DNA of 64,000 bases, taken from the NCBI RefSeq assembly GCF_015679265.1, contig NZ_CP064942.1:310001-374000 (forward strand), read 5' to 3'. Positions 35,366 to 43,119 of the stretch are shown one piece after another (positions within the stretch are counted from its first letter, which is position 1; each line of letters begins with the position of its first letter). Origin of the DNA: Pontivivens ytuae (GTDB taxonomy: Bacteria > Pseudomonadota > Alphaproteobacteria > Rhodobacterales > Rhodobacteraceae). Made by a program: the position numbers and the translations under genes. Below the pieces are notes generated by a model. The model saw nothing but the letters and a program-made list of their open reading frames with translations. It was not told the DNA's origin and made no database searches.

Positions 35366-36526
35366 TCAAAGCTCCAGCTCGTCGACGAGGCGCGGGATCT
35401 GCTTCTTGACCGCGAAGAAGCCCTTGCGGCAATGCGGCCAGACGGCGGCATCGTAGGGATCGCGGGTGAGGTGGAGCGCGAGGCCCGCGCCCTCGGCCGC
35501 AGCGCGGAGCCCCTCCAGCCGATCCGCGACGGGGCCGGCGAGGGGGCGGCGCAGAGCGATGGTGTCCTGCCCGGCATCGCGGGCCGCTTGCACGATCTCC
35601 TCGACGCTGCTGACGCGCGCGGCGTCGAGGCGCCCGGCCGCATCATCGAGCGCACCGCGGGTGAACGCTGCGGCGTGTGCGCCAAGCTCCAGCGGGCTGC
35701 GCGCCGTCGGACCGTCGAGCGCCGCGACCGGCCCCTCGGGCGCGGGCGACAGGTCATCCTCCGTCAGCAGCCACAGCGCCTCCGCCGGCTCGGCATCGGC
35801 CTGCGGCAGCGGCGTGGGATCCGGCGTCTCCGCCGCCTCCGGGATCGGATCCTCGTCCGACAGCCCCTCCGGATCGAAGCGCCCGCCGGTGTACTTGCGG
35901 ATGTTGTCGCGCCGCGCGAGGTAGGTCTTGCCCTTCGTGTGCAGCCCACCGACCCATCGCCAGCTCAGCGTGTTCGACGCCGCATCGCCGTCCATCAGGT
36001 GCCGCAGGAAGAAGTCGGCGCCCAAGCTCCACGGCAGCCGCAGGGTGAAGATCCAGATGCTCGCGAACCACATGCGGGCGTGGTTGTGGAGCCAGCCATG
36101 TGCCGCCAGTTCCTGCGCCCAGTCGTCGAACCCCTCGATGCCGGTGCGGCCCTCGACCGCCGCCTCCCAGTCGGCGCGCATCGCCTTGTCCTTGTCGAGC
36201 GCCATCAGCGCCCGCTCCCGCGCATCGACATACTGATGCCAGACGCCCGGCCGCTGCTCCAGCCAGCCGCGGAAGTACCCGCGCCAAACGACCTCCTGCA
36301 CGAATTTCTCTGCGCCCTCCGGCCCATGCTCGGCCAGCGCAGCGGAGATCACCTCGCGCTCATGCACCAGCCGATGCGCGAGCCACGGCGACAGGGCGGA
36401 GACATTGGAGCGGTCCTCGGGCCCGAAATCGTGGTTGCGCCGGTCGCGGTACTGGCGACCGGCGCGGGGCAGGAACGCCTCCAGTTGCGCGAGCCCGGCA
36501 TCGCGGGTCGGGGTCCAGTCGGTCAT
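35366..36526 (-). CDS. Photolyase/cryptochrome-like FAD protein lacking the N-terminal antenna domain
   Basis: 386 residues. The first 215 match the helical FAD domain of photolyases: 'RNHDFGPEDRSNVSALSPWLAHRLV', 'FVQEVVWRGYFRGWLE', 'TGIEGFDDWAQELAAHGWLHNHARMWFASIW' (typically ...TGIPxVDAAMRELxxTGxMHNRxRM), 'GDAASNTLSWRWVGGLHTKGKTY'. The alpha/beta antenna domain that normally precedes it is absent; instead an acidic Pro-rich linker and about 110 residues follow (VSSVEEIVQAARDAGQDTIALRR..., ending WPHCRKGFFAVKKQIP). That tail could be a displaced alpha/beta domain. DNA repair or light sensing cannot be told apart. Confidence 0.75.
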   Translation of the reverse strand: MTDWTPTRDAGLAQLEAFLPRAGRQYRDRRNHDFGPEDRSNVSALSPWLAHRLVHEREVISAALAEHGPEGAEKFVQEVVWRGYFRGWLEQRPGVWHQYVDARERALMALDKDKAMRADWEAAVEGRTGIEGFDDWAQELAAHGWLHNHARMWFASIWIFTLRLPWSLGADFFLRHLMDGDAASNTLSWRWVGGLHTKGKTYLARRDNIRKYTGGRFDPEGLSDEDPIPEAAETPDPTPLPQADAEPAEALWLLTEDDLSPAPEGPVAALDGPTARSPLELGAHAAAFTRGALDDAAGRLDAARVSSVEEIVQAARDAGQDTIALRRPLAGPVADRLEGLRAAAEGAGLALHLTRDPYDAAVWPHCRKGFFAVKKQIPRLVDELEL

Positions 36527-36599
36527 GCGGCCTCCTCGTTGCGTGAGGCCGTCAGCTATCGTGGCGCGGCGGCGGGTCAGCGGGGCGCGGTGCCGCAGG

Positions 36600-36851
36600 T
36601 CAGCGGCGCACCTTTTCCAGCACCCATTGGACGAAGCTGAGCACCAGGAACCAGCCGATCGCCCAGAGCACGATGTTGTAGGGCCGCCAGGGCGTGCCTT
36701 GGGTCCATTGCGTGACCAGATCGCCCTGCGGCCGGATCGCCTCGACCCCGAAGAGCCCCTCCCGCGGCCAGAGCGCGAGATCCCAGTAGCGCGATGTGTA
36801 CCAGATCAGCGCGATGAGCACCGTGGCGAGGATCAGGCCCGCGATGCGCAT
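36600..36851 (-). CDS. Small membrane protein of the Rieske redox cluster
   Basis: 83 residues, two hydrophobic segments at about 4-20 and 60-77 (MRIAGLILATVLIALIWYTS; YNIVLWAIGWFLVLSFVQWVL). The loop 'WPREGLFGVEAIRPQGDLVTQWTQGTPW' would be periplasmic. No family recognised. Overlaps the 248-residue gene by 1 nt and is the last gene of the leftward redox operon. Confidence 0.65.
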   Translation of the reverse strand: MRIAGLILATVLIALIWYTSRYWDLALWPREGLFGVEAIRPQGDLVTQWTQGTPWRPYNIVLWAIGWFLVLSFVQWVLEKVRR

Positions 36852-37597
36852 CACAGCACCTCGATCGTGTCGGGATCGATCAGGAAGACCAGCATCTCGC
36901 CCCGGCGCAGGAGCTGCCCCTCCACCTCGATATAGAGCGCCATGTAGTCGTAGAGATCGCCCTCCAGCGGCCCGCCATCCGGCCCGCCGAGGAGCAGGAA
37001 CTCCGAGCCCTCCACGGCCTGCGTGGAAACGAAGACCGGCGGCACGCCTCCCACGACGCAGAGGTTGGCGCAGGCGCGATGCGCGATGCCGCGCCCGGGG
37101 CGCATGGCACCCGCAAGGCACTTGCCGTCGCACATCTCGCCGGCCAGACGCCAGCGGCCCAGATCCTCCTCGGCCACCGCGGGCACCTCGCCGTCCTGCG
37201 CAGCGAGCCCGTTCTGCCCGCCGCGCACCTGGATCATGTCGAGATCGCCGCGCTGGAGAAGCTGGCCGGAGGCGAGGAACAGCCCGCCCTCGCCCACGCG
37301 CCCCTGCACACCCCGTTTGCCTCCGCCCGACAGCAGGATGGAGCGGCCCGCGGGCACGGCCTCCGTCCCCTCGCTCACATGCAGGATCGGATAGGGCTCC
37401 ATGGTGATGACGCCGGTCACGTCCTGCCGCCCGAGATCGAAGCGGAACGCCCCCGTCCCCGGATCGGCCTGCGTCACCCCGATGATCCAGGCGGCGAGGC
37501 CGAAGCCCGCGACCAGCCCCGCAGCAATGGCGAGGAGCCAGGTCCGCAGCCCGGCGGGCACGCCGAGATAACCGACGAAGAAGGGACGCTCGCTCAT
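36851..37597 (-). CDS. Membrane-anchored protein with Cys/His cluster
   Basis: 248 residues. One membrane anchor (about residues 18-40) and a periplasmic domain. Its centre has 'GEMCDGKCLAGAMRPGRG' followed by 'AHRACANLCVVGGVPPVFV', a pattern C-x3-C-x~12-H-x2-C-x3-C that I recall in other bacterial redox or secreted proteins as 'GEIVDxKCYLGxM-PGxGxxHRxCAxxCIxGGIPP'. The four Cys and His may bind metal or form disulfides. GGAGGAGATC ribosome site; overlaps the Rieske membrane protein gene by 4 nt. Confidence 0.65.
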   Translation of the reverse strand: MSERPFFVGYLGVPAGLRTWLLAIAAGLVAGFGLAAWIIGVTQADPGTGAFRFDLGRQDVTGVITMEPYPILHVSEGTEAVPAGRSILLSGGGKRGVQGRVGEGGLFLASGQLLQRGDLDMIQVRGGQNGLAAQDGEVPAVAEEDLGRWRLAGEMCDGKCLAGAMRPGRGIAHRACANLCVVGGVPPVFVSTQAVEGSEFLLLGGPDGGPLEGDLYDYMALYIEVEGQLLRRGEMLVFLIDPDTIEVL

Positions 37598-38634
37598 GGG
37601 ATCTCCTCCGGCAGCGGCACGGGCGGCACGGCGGTACCCGGCGGATTGGCGTGGCGGTCGACCATCACCGTCAGCCCGTCGAGGCGCAGGTTGTAGGTCG
37701 GCACCTTCTCGGTGAACGGCTCCGGCGAACGGCCGTCGTGGAGGCGGTACTGGAAGCCGTGCCACGGACAGGTGACACAGCCATCGACGACACGTCCCTC
37801 GCCCAGCGGCCCGTTCTGGTGAGCGCAGGCGTTGGAGATGGCGGAGAGCAGCCGCCCCTCGCGGAACACCGCCACCCGCTCGCCCCCGCCGAGGTCCACG
37901 ATCCGGGCGAAGCCGTCGCGCAGCTCACGAGCCTCGCAGACCGGCACCCAGGCCTCGGGCCGTGGCTCGTGCCGCGCCTTCACCGCCGCCGCGACGTGCA
38001 GCCAGCCGACTAGGGCGGCGGAGCCCACCGTCATGATCGCGAGCGCCGGATGCGTCTGGTCCTGCAACGCGCCCAGCGCCACGTGGCCCACGACGGCGGC
38101 ATAGGCCGGATAGATGAGCCAGTGCAGCCTCTTCCACAGCCGTGGCGTCAGGAACTTCAGCCAGAAATCGTGGCTGGTCGCCGCCATCACCAGCAGCACG
38201 ATCAGCGCGAAGATCCCCAGCGCCTCGAACGGGAAGCCGAGCACCTGGCCGAAGGCGGTGTTGGCGGTCAGCAGCCCCTCCAGCTTCGGCGTCGGTGAGA
38301 AGGCGTAGTACCAGTCGAGGATGAAGCCCAGATGGGTCAGCGCCACGAAGCAGGTCAGCACCCCGAAATGCCGCCGGTTGTAGAGGAGCGGCAGGAACCG
38401 GTCGTCGAGCCGGGCGAGCGGCCCGATGCACAGGATCACCGTCAGCATCAGGAAGGCGCAGGTCCCGAAGGCGCGCGCGTTGTGGATCTGCCCCGTGATC
38501 GCCCGCTCATGGTCGAGCGCCGGCGGCACCAGCGTGACGAAGACCCAGAGGTAGAGCCCGGCCGCCGCGATCAGCACCCCGTCATAGAGCCACTTGTTCC
38601 GGTTCCACTGGACGGGGATGTACTTCACGCTCAT
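37594..38634 (-). CDS. Membrane haem-type protein fused to a Rieske [2Fe-2S] domain
   Basis: 346 residues. The first 225 contain six hydrophobic segments of the ferric-reductase/cytochrome-b type (MsrQ-like: 'LTCFVALTHLGFILDWYYAF', 'SHDFWLKFLTPRLWKRLHWLIYPAYAAVVGHVALG'), with His residues positioned to hold haem. The C-terminal 110 residues are a Rieske domain: 'ISNACAHQNGPLGEG' (C-x-H) and 'VDGCVTCPWHGFQYRLHDG' (C-x2-H). It would carry electrons between quinone, haem and the soluble Rieske enzymes next to it. Start at ATG 38634, within the conserved 'MSVKYIPVQWNRNKWLYD' opening. Confidence 0.78.
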   Translation of the reverse strand: MSVKYIPVQWNRNKWLYDGVLIAAAGLYLWVFVTLVPPALDHERAITGQIHNARAFGTCAFLMLTVILCIGPLARLDDRFLPLLYNRRHFGVLTCFVALTHLGFILDWYYAFSPTPKLEGLLTANTAFGQVLGFPFEALGIFALIVLLVMAATSHDFWLKFLTPRLWKRLHWLIYPAYAAVVGHVALGALQDQTHPALAIMTVGSAALVGWLHVAAAVKARHEPRPEAWVPVCEARELRDGFARIVDLGGGERVAVFREGRLLSAISNACAHQNGPLGEGRVVDGCVTCPWHGFQYRLHDGRSPEPFTEKVPTYNLRLDGLTVMVDRHANPPGTAVPPVPLPEEIP

Positions 38635-38638
38635 GGGC

Positions 38639-38992
38639 TTATCCCGGAATGCCGATCCGCTCGGGCTCGTAGTCGGCGGGCCATGTCTGGCGGATAGTGA
38701 AACCCGCGGCGAGCAGGAGCACCAGCGCGCCGGCAAGCAGCACCGCCCAGACCCGGTGCGCGCGCCGCTCGGGCAGGTGCCGCTTACGCCAGTTGTCACG
38801 GCCCGTCTCCAGCACCCACCAACGCCACAGCACCAGCGGCCAGATCAGCAGGATCCCGGGCACCAGCAGCGGGCGGAAGACATAGGCGCCGCGCGCGTCC
38901 TCATCGATCCGGTCGACGCCGATCAGCAGGAAGGCGACGGCCACGACCGCACCGATCCAGAGCCAGTATTCGGCGAGCGTCAGCACGATCAC
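38639..38992 (-). CDS. Small three-helix membrane protein
   Basis: 117 residues with hydrophobic segments at about 8-24, 41-58 and 82-98 (RVWAVLLAGALVLLLAAGFTI). Charged loop 'RDNWRKRHLPERRAHR' is cytoplasmic by the positive-inside rule. No family recognised. It sits 4 nt before the membrane Rieske gene and overlaps the FMN/Rieske gene, so it belongs to this complex. Confidence 0.65.
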   Translation of the reverse strand: MIVLTLAEYWLWIGAVVAVAFLLIGVDRIDEDARGAYVFRPLLVPGILLIWPLVLWRWWVLETGRDNWRKRHLPERRAHRVWAVLLAGALVLLLAAGFTIRQTWPADYEPERIGIPG

Positions 38993-40596
38993 GCGACCCC
39001 TCCATAGGGAATGCCGGTCAGGTCCCGCATCTCCGTCTTCCAGGTGGTGAGGTCATCAGGATTGAACTGGCTGACATGCGTGTGCCCGCAGGCCCGCGCC
39101 ATGACCCGCATCAGCTCGGTCGCGGAGGCGAAGAAGTTCGCCAGCCGCTCCGCCGACTTTTCCACCACGATCCGGCTGACGAGCTCGGGCCGCTGGCTCG
39201 CGATGCCGACGGGGCAGTTGTTGGTATGACAGGCGCGCATGGCGATGCAGCCGATGGCCTGCATGGCCGCGTTCGACACCGCGATCGCGTCCGCGCCCAG
39301 CGCCAGCGCCTTGATGAAGTCCGCGGGCTTCCGCAGGCCGCCGGTGATCACGAGCGTCACGTCGCCCCGGTCCTGCCGGTCGAGATGCCGCCGCGCGCGG
39401 GCGAGCGCCGGGATGGTAGGCACGGAGATGTTGTCGCGGAACAGGATCGGCGCAGCGCCCGTTCCTCCGCCCCGCCCATCGAGAATGATGTAGTCGACAC
39501 CGACCTCGAGGGCCGCGTCGATATCCTTCTCGATATGCTGGGCCGAGAGCTTGTAGCCGATGGGAATGCCGCCCGTCCGGTCGCGCACCTCGTCGGCGAA
39601 GGCGCGGACCTCGCTCACCTCGGTCCAGTCCGGGAAGCGTGCGGGTGAAATCGCGTCCTCGCCGGGGTTCAGGCCCCGGACCTCCGCGATCTCGGCATTC
39701 ACCTTCTCGCCCGGCAGGTGGCCGCCGGTCCCGGTCTTGGCCCCCTGCCCGCCCTTGAAGTGGAACGCCTGCACCTTGGCCAGCTTGTCCCAGGTGAAGC
39801 CGAAACGGGCCGAGGCGAGCTCGTAGAAATAGCGCGAGTTCGCCGCCTGCTCGTCGGCCATCATGCCCCCCTCGCCGGAGCAGATGCCGGTCCCGGCGAG
39901 CTCCGCGCCCCGCGCCATCGCGCGCTTGGCGGGTGCCGACAGCGCGCCGAAGCTCATGTCCGAGACGAAGAGCGGGATGTCGAGGACCAGCGGCTTCTGC
40001 GCGTTCGGCCCGATCACCGTGTCGGTGCCGACCGGATGGTCGTCGAGCAGCGGCATCCGGTGGAGCTGGGCGGTCAGAAGCTGGATGTCGTCCCAGTCGG
40101 GAAGCTGCGGGCGCGGCACACCCATCGCGTCCATCTTGCCATGATGCCCGGCATGGACCGGGTTCGCGGCATAGGCATGGATCAGCCCGGTATGCGGCTC
40201 CTCCTCCGTCCCGTGACTGGTATCGGCGTACAGCCCCAGATAGGCGTCACGGTTGAAGGGCTGGGGGTGCTCGTCCTCCCATGCCTTGATCTCGTCGGCA
40301 TCGACCCAGACCTCGCCGCCCTCGACCCAGGACGTGAACTTCGGCAGCACTTCCTCGTTCGCGTATTCGGAGACACCGGTGTCGAGCCGGTAGTCCCAGT
40401 CATGCACGCCGCAGATCAGGTTGCGCCCGCGCACGAAGCCGTCGGCCATTAAGGCACCGCGATGCAGGCAGCGGCCGTAGAAGACGGAAACCTCGTCGTC
40501 CCAGCGCACGACCACCAGGTCGACCTCACCGACGAGGGCGTAGGCCGGCTTCCGATCCTCGAGCTCCGACCACGCCGCAACCGCCTCTTTCCGCAT
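38989..40596 (-). CDS. Rieske-FMN glutamate-synthase-like enzyme
   Basis: 535 residues. N-terminal Rieske domain (residues 15-100): 'CLHRGALMADG' (C43-x-H45) and 'CGVHDWDYRLDTG' (C62-x2-H65). The rest is the FMN-binding synthase domain of glutamate synthase (GltS/GltB_C): 'LFVSDMSFGALSAPAKRAMARGA', 'SGEGGM', 'GQGAKTGTGGHLPGEKV', 'IILDGRGGGTGAAPILFRDNISVPTIPAL', and the [3Fe-4S]-type Cys run 'IGCIAMRACHTNNCPVGIA'. No glutaminase domain. It likely takes electrons through its own Rieske centre; the amino-acceptor is unknown. First gene of the leftward redox operon, divergent from the Rieske-TPP fusion. Confidence 0.82.
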   Translation of the reverse strand: MRKEAVAAWSELEDRKPAYALVGEVDLVVVRWDDEVSVFYGRCLHRGALMADGFVRGRNLICGVHDWDYRLDTGVSEYANEEVLPKFTSWVEGGEVWVDADEIKAWEDEHPQPFNRDAYLGLYADTSHGTEEEPHTGLIHAYAANPVHAGHHGKMDAMGVPRPQLPDWDDIQLLTAQLHRMPLLDDHPVGTDTVIGPNAQKPLVLDIPLFVSDMSFGALSAPAKRAMARGAELAGTGICSGEGGMMADEQAANSRYFYELASARFGFTWDKLAKVQAFHFKGGQGAKTGTGGHLPGEKVNAEIAEVRGLNPGEDAISPARFPDWTEVSEVRAFADEVRDRTGGIPIGYKLSAQHIEKDIDAALEVGVDYIILDGRGGGTGAAPILFRDNISVPTIPALARARRHLDRQDRGDVTLVITGGLRKPADFIKALALGADAIAVSNAAMQAIGCIAMRACHTNNCPVGIASQRPELVSRIVVEKSAERLANFFASATELMRVMARACGHTHVSQFNPDDLTTWKTEMRDLTGIPYGGVA

Positions 40597-40704
40597 CTCT
40601 GTCCCCGTCCGTTCTGATTGACATTCATCGTGGCACAGTCCGACGACAATTCAACGCCACGGACCCACCGGATTGAAAAAGTGATCGAAAGCTAAGTACC
40701 GCAT

Positions 40705-40730
40705 GAACCGGATAGGGTTCAGATGTGAAC
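40705..40730. promoter_or_regulatory. Overlapping dyads in the divergent redox promoter
   Basis: GAACC-ggatag-GGTTC (40705-40720) and GTTCA-gatg-TGAAC (40717-40730) share the central GTTC. They sit in the 196-nt gap between the Rieske-FMN enzyme and the Rieske-TPP fusion and could be a common operator. Confidence 0.4.
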
Positions 40731-40792
40731 ACAGGGAACGAGCCGAAAGTGTTAGGCTCGACTGACATCCGCTCAAGCCGGGGAGGACAGCC

Positions 40793-42775
40793 ATGAGCCT
40801 GGATACCGAGACGCAGCCGCTCGACTGGTACAAGGTCGGGCACGTGGACGACTTGCCCGAGGGCCGGGTGAAGACGGTCACGGCGCGCACAACGACGCTC
40901 TGCCTCTCGCATTTCCAGGGCCAGTGGGCCGCGATGGACAACCGCTGCCCGCACCAGGGCGGCCCCCTCGGCGAAGGCTCCATCGAACAGGGGGTGGAGG
41001 GCCAGTGCTGGATCCGTTGCCCCTGGCACGGCTGGGACTTCGACCCTCTCACCGGCGCCCCTCCCGGCGGGCACGAGGATACGGGCCAGCAGCTCTACCC
41101 AGTCGAGATCCGCGACGACGAGGTCTGGGTGGGGCTGGAGGCCGAACCGCCCCATGAGCGCACAACCACCGACGTGATGGCCGAGACGTTCGAGGCGTGG
41201 GGCGTCCGCCGCGTCTTCGGCATGGTGGGCCACTCGAACCTGGGCCTCGCCGACGCGATCCGCCGGCGCACGGCCGAGGGCGCAATGAGCTATGTCGCGA
41301 TCCGGCACGAGGGCGCCGCGAGCTTCGCCGCCTCCGCCTATGGCAAGCTGACGGGCGTGCCCGCGGGCTGCCTCTCCATCGCCGGACCTGGGGCCACCAA
41401 CATGCTGACGGGTCTCTGGGACGCGAAGGTCGACCGCGCGCCTGTCCTCGCCCTCACCGGCCAGGTCCAGACCCAGGTCTTCGGCCCCGGCGCCTTCCAG
41501 GACATCGACCTCGCCTCCGCCTTCGATGCCGTCACCCGCTTCAGCCAGATCGTACTGCCGAGCTCCAACCACGCGGAGCTTGCGAGCCTCGCCTGCAAGA
41601 ACGCGATCGTGGAGCGGGACGTCGGCCACCTGATCTTCCCCGACGACGTACAGACCATCTCTTCCGACAAGCCGGCGGGCGGACCTCAGGGCCGCGTCGG
41701 CCCCGCCACGATCCGCGCGGGCGCGGACGACCTCGACGCCGCTGCCGACATGATCGCCAGGGCAGACCGCCCCTTCATCGTCATGGGCTGGGGGGCGAAG
41801 GACGTCGCCGCCGACGTCATCGCCCTGGCCGAAGCCATGGGCGCCCCCGTCGCCACGACCTTCAAGGGCAAGGGCCTGATCCCCGACACGCATCCGAACG
41901 CGGCCGGTGTGCTCGGCCGCTCCGGCACGCCGATCGCGAGCTGGTTCATGAACGAGTGCGACCTGATCCTGACGCTCGGCTCCTCCTTCGCCAACCACAC
42001 CGGCATCGAGCCCTCGAAACCCATCATCCAGGTGGATTTCGAGCGCATGCAGCTCGGCAAGTTCCACCCCGTCGCCCTCCCCGTCTGGGGCGAGATCGGC
42101 CACTTCGCGCGAGAGATGGCGGGCCGCGTCACCCGCCACGGCCCCGACCAGATCGCGGAGCTGCGCGAGCGCTGGGCGATCTGGCGGGATGAAAAGACCT
42201 CTCGCCTCTCCGACGAAAGCCCGCGCGGCCTGTCGGCGGCCACGCTCTTTCACACCCTCACCGAACTCTGCCCCGAGGACGCGATCATCGCGGTGGACGT
42301 GGGCAACAACACCTACTCCTTCGGCCGTTACTTCGAGGCGAAGGGCCAGTCGGTGCTGATGTCGGGCTATCTCGGCTCCATCGGCTTCGGCTTTCCCGCC
42401 GCGATGGGCGCGTGGGCCGCGACGCAGGATTTCGAGCACTTGCGGGGCCGCAAGGTCCTCTCCATCTCCGGCGATGGCGGCTTCGGGCAATACGCGATGG
42501 AGTTCACCACGGCCGTGCGCCACGGCATGAACATCACCCACGTGCTGATGAACAACGGCCAGCTCGGCAAGATCTCCAAGGAGCAGCGCGCGGGCGAGTT
42601 CGAGGTCTGGCAAACCGACCTCGTGAACCCCTCCTTCGCCGCCTTCGCCCGCCTCTGCGGCGGCCACGGCCACAAGGTCACGACCAACGACGACCTGCGC
42701 CCGGCACTGGAGGAGGCTCTGGCGCTGGACGGCCCGTCGCTGGTGGAGGTCATGACCGATCCGGAGCTGGTGTGA
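40793..42775 (+). CDS. Rieske-thiamine-diphosphate enzyme fusion (pyruvate-oxidase-like)
   Basis: 660 residues. Residues 10-115 are a Rieske [2Fe-2S] domain: 'CPHQGGPLGEG' (C52-x-H54) and 'CPWHGWDFDP' (C76-x2-H79). From about 125 it is a complete ThDP enzyme: PYR domain with catalytic Glu in 'AIRHEGAASFAASAYGKLTG', central domain 'PFIVMGWGAKDVAADVIALAEAMGAPV', and PP domain with 'ISGDGGFGQYAMEF...VLMNN' (GDG-x~25-NN). Similar to pyruvate oxidase/acetolactate synthase. A Rieske centre fused to such an enzyme could remove electrons from the hydroxyalkyl-ThDP intermediate directly. ATG preceded by GGGGAGGAC. Confidence 0.85.
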   Translation: MSLDTETQPLDWYKVGHVDDLPEGRVKTVTARTTTLCLSHFQGQWAAMDNRCPHQGGPLGEGSIEQGVEGQCWIRCPWHGWDFDPLTGAPPGGHEDTGQQLYPVEIRDDEVWVGLEAEPPHERTTTDVMAETFEAWGVRRVFGMVGHSNLGLADAIRRRTAEGAMSYVAIRHEGAASFAASAYGKLTGVPAGCLSIAGPGATNMLTGLWDAKVDRAPVLALTGQVQTQVFGPGAFQDIDLASAFDAVTRFSQIVLPSSNHAELASLACKNAIVERDVGHLIFPDDVQTISSDKPAGGPQGRVGPATIRAGADDLDAAADMIARADRPFIVMGWGAKDVAADVIALAEAMGAPVATTFKGKGLIPDTHPNAAGVLGRSGTPIASWFMNECDLILTLGSSFANHTGIEPSKPIIQVDFERMQLGKFHPVALPVWGEIGHFAREMAGRVTRHGPDQIAELRERWAIWRDEKTSRLSDESPRGLSAATLFHTLTELCPEDAIIAVDVGNNTYSFGRYFEAKGQSVLMSGYLGSIGFGFPAAMGAWAATQDFEHLRGRKVLSISGDGGFGQYAMEFTTAVRHGMNITHVLMNNGQLGKISKEQRAGEFEVWQTDLVNPSFAAFARLCGGHGHKVTTNDDLRPALEEALALDGPSLVEVMTDPELV

Positions 42776-42825
42776 GACGCGATTTCGAACCAAGGCAGCG
42801 ATCCCGACAACCTCTGGAGGCTATC

Positions 42826-42879
42826 ATGGCCAAACGCATCCACCCCGACGACCGCCCGTCCTTTCGAGGCGACCTCTAG
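42826..42879 (+). CDS. Possible 17-residue peptide
   Basis: ATG with a good ribosome site (CTGGAGGCTATC) opens MAKRIHPDDRPSFRGDL and stops at TAG. Lies 50 nt after the Rieske-TPP gene. No homology recognised; the only support is the ribosome site, so it may be chance. Confidence 0.25.
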   Translation: MAKRIHPDDRPSFRGDL

Positions 42880-42944
42880 GCGCCGCCGTTCGTTCTCGTC
42901 GGAGACCCGTGTGAAGGCGGGTCCGCAGACGGTGCGCGGGCGAT

Positions 42945-43112
42945 GTGGAGCTGATCGAGAAGCTCGGGCGGAACGATCCCTGCCCCTGCGGCTCGGGCCG
43001 CCGCTACAAGCGGTGCTGCCTCAAGGGCGACCGCTATGACGGCAGCAACCGCCATCACTACTTTCAGAGAGCGCCGGTAACGCCGGCGCTCCCCCGTTTC
43101 GAGAGGGCCTGA
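42945..43112 (+). CDS. SEC-C motif zinc-binding small protein
   Basis: GTG start, 55 residues. Reads ...[20 protein letters not shown] then RCCLKG..., the SEC-C motif (C-x-C-G-S-G-x2-Y-K-x-C-C), which binds one zinc as at the SecA C-terminus. The rest is basic with HH (NRHHYFQ). No ATG is available in frame before an upstream TGA; the ribosome site is weak, so the start may be off or the gene may be a remnant of a longer one. Free SEC-C proteins occur in many bacteria with unclear roles. Confidence 0.55.
   Translation: MELIEKLGRNDPCPCGSGRRYKRCCLKGDRYDGSNRHHYFQRAPVTPALPRFERA
43070..43090. terminator. Hairpin at the convergent 3' ends
   Basis: AGCGCCGG-taacg-CCGGCGCT, perfect 8-bp stem, inside the last codons of the SEC-C frame and 30 nt past the phosphatase-like gene. 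Probable terminator for the leftward gene. Confidence 0.45.
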
Positions 43113-43119
43113 GCGCCCC

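Noticed and set aside
40625..42793. Minus-strand frame of 722 codons
   Set aside because: Antisense of the Rieske-TPP fusion; same compositional signs of a shadow.
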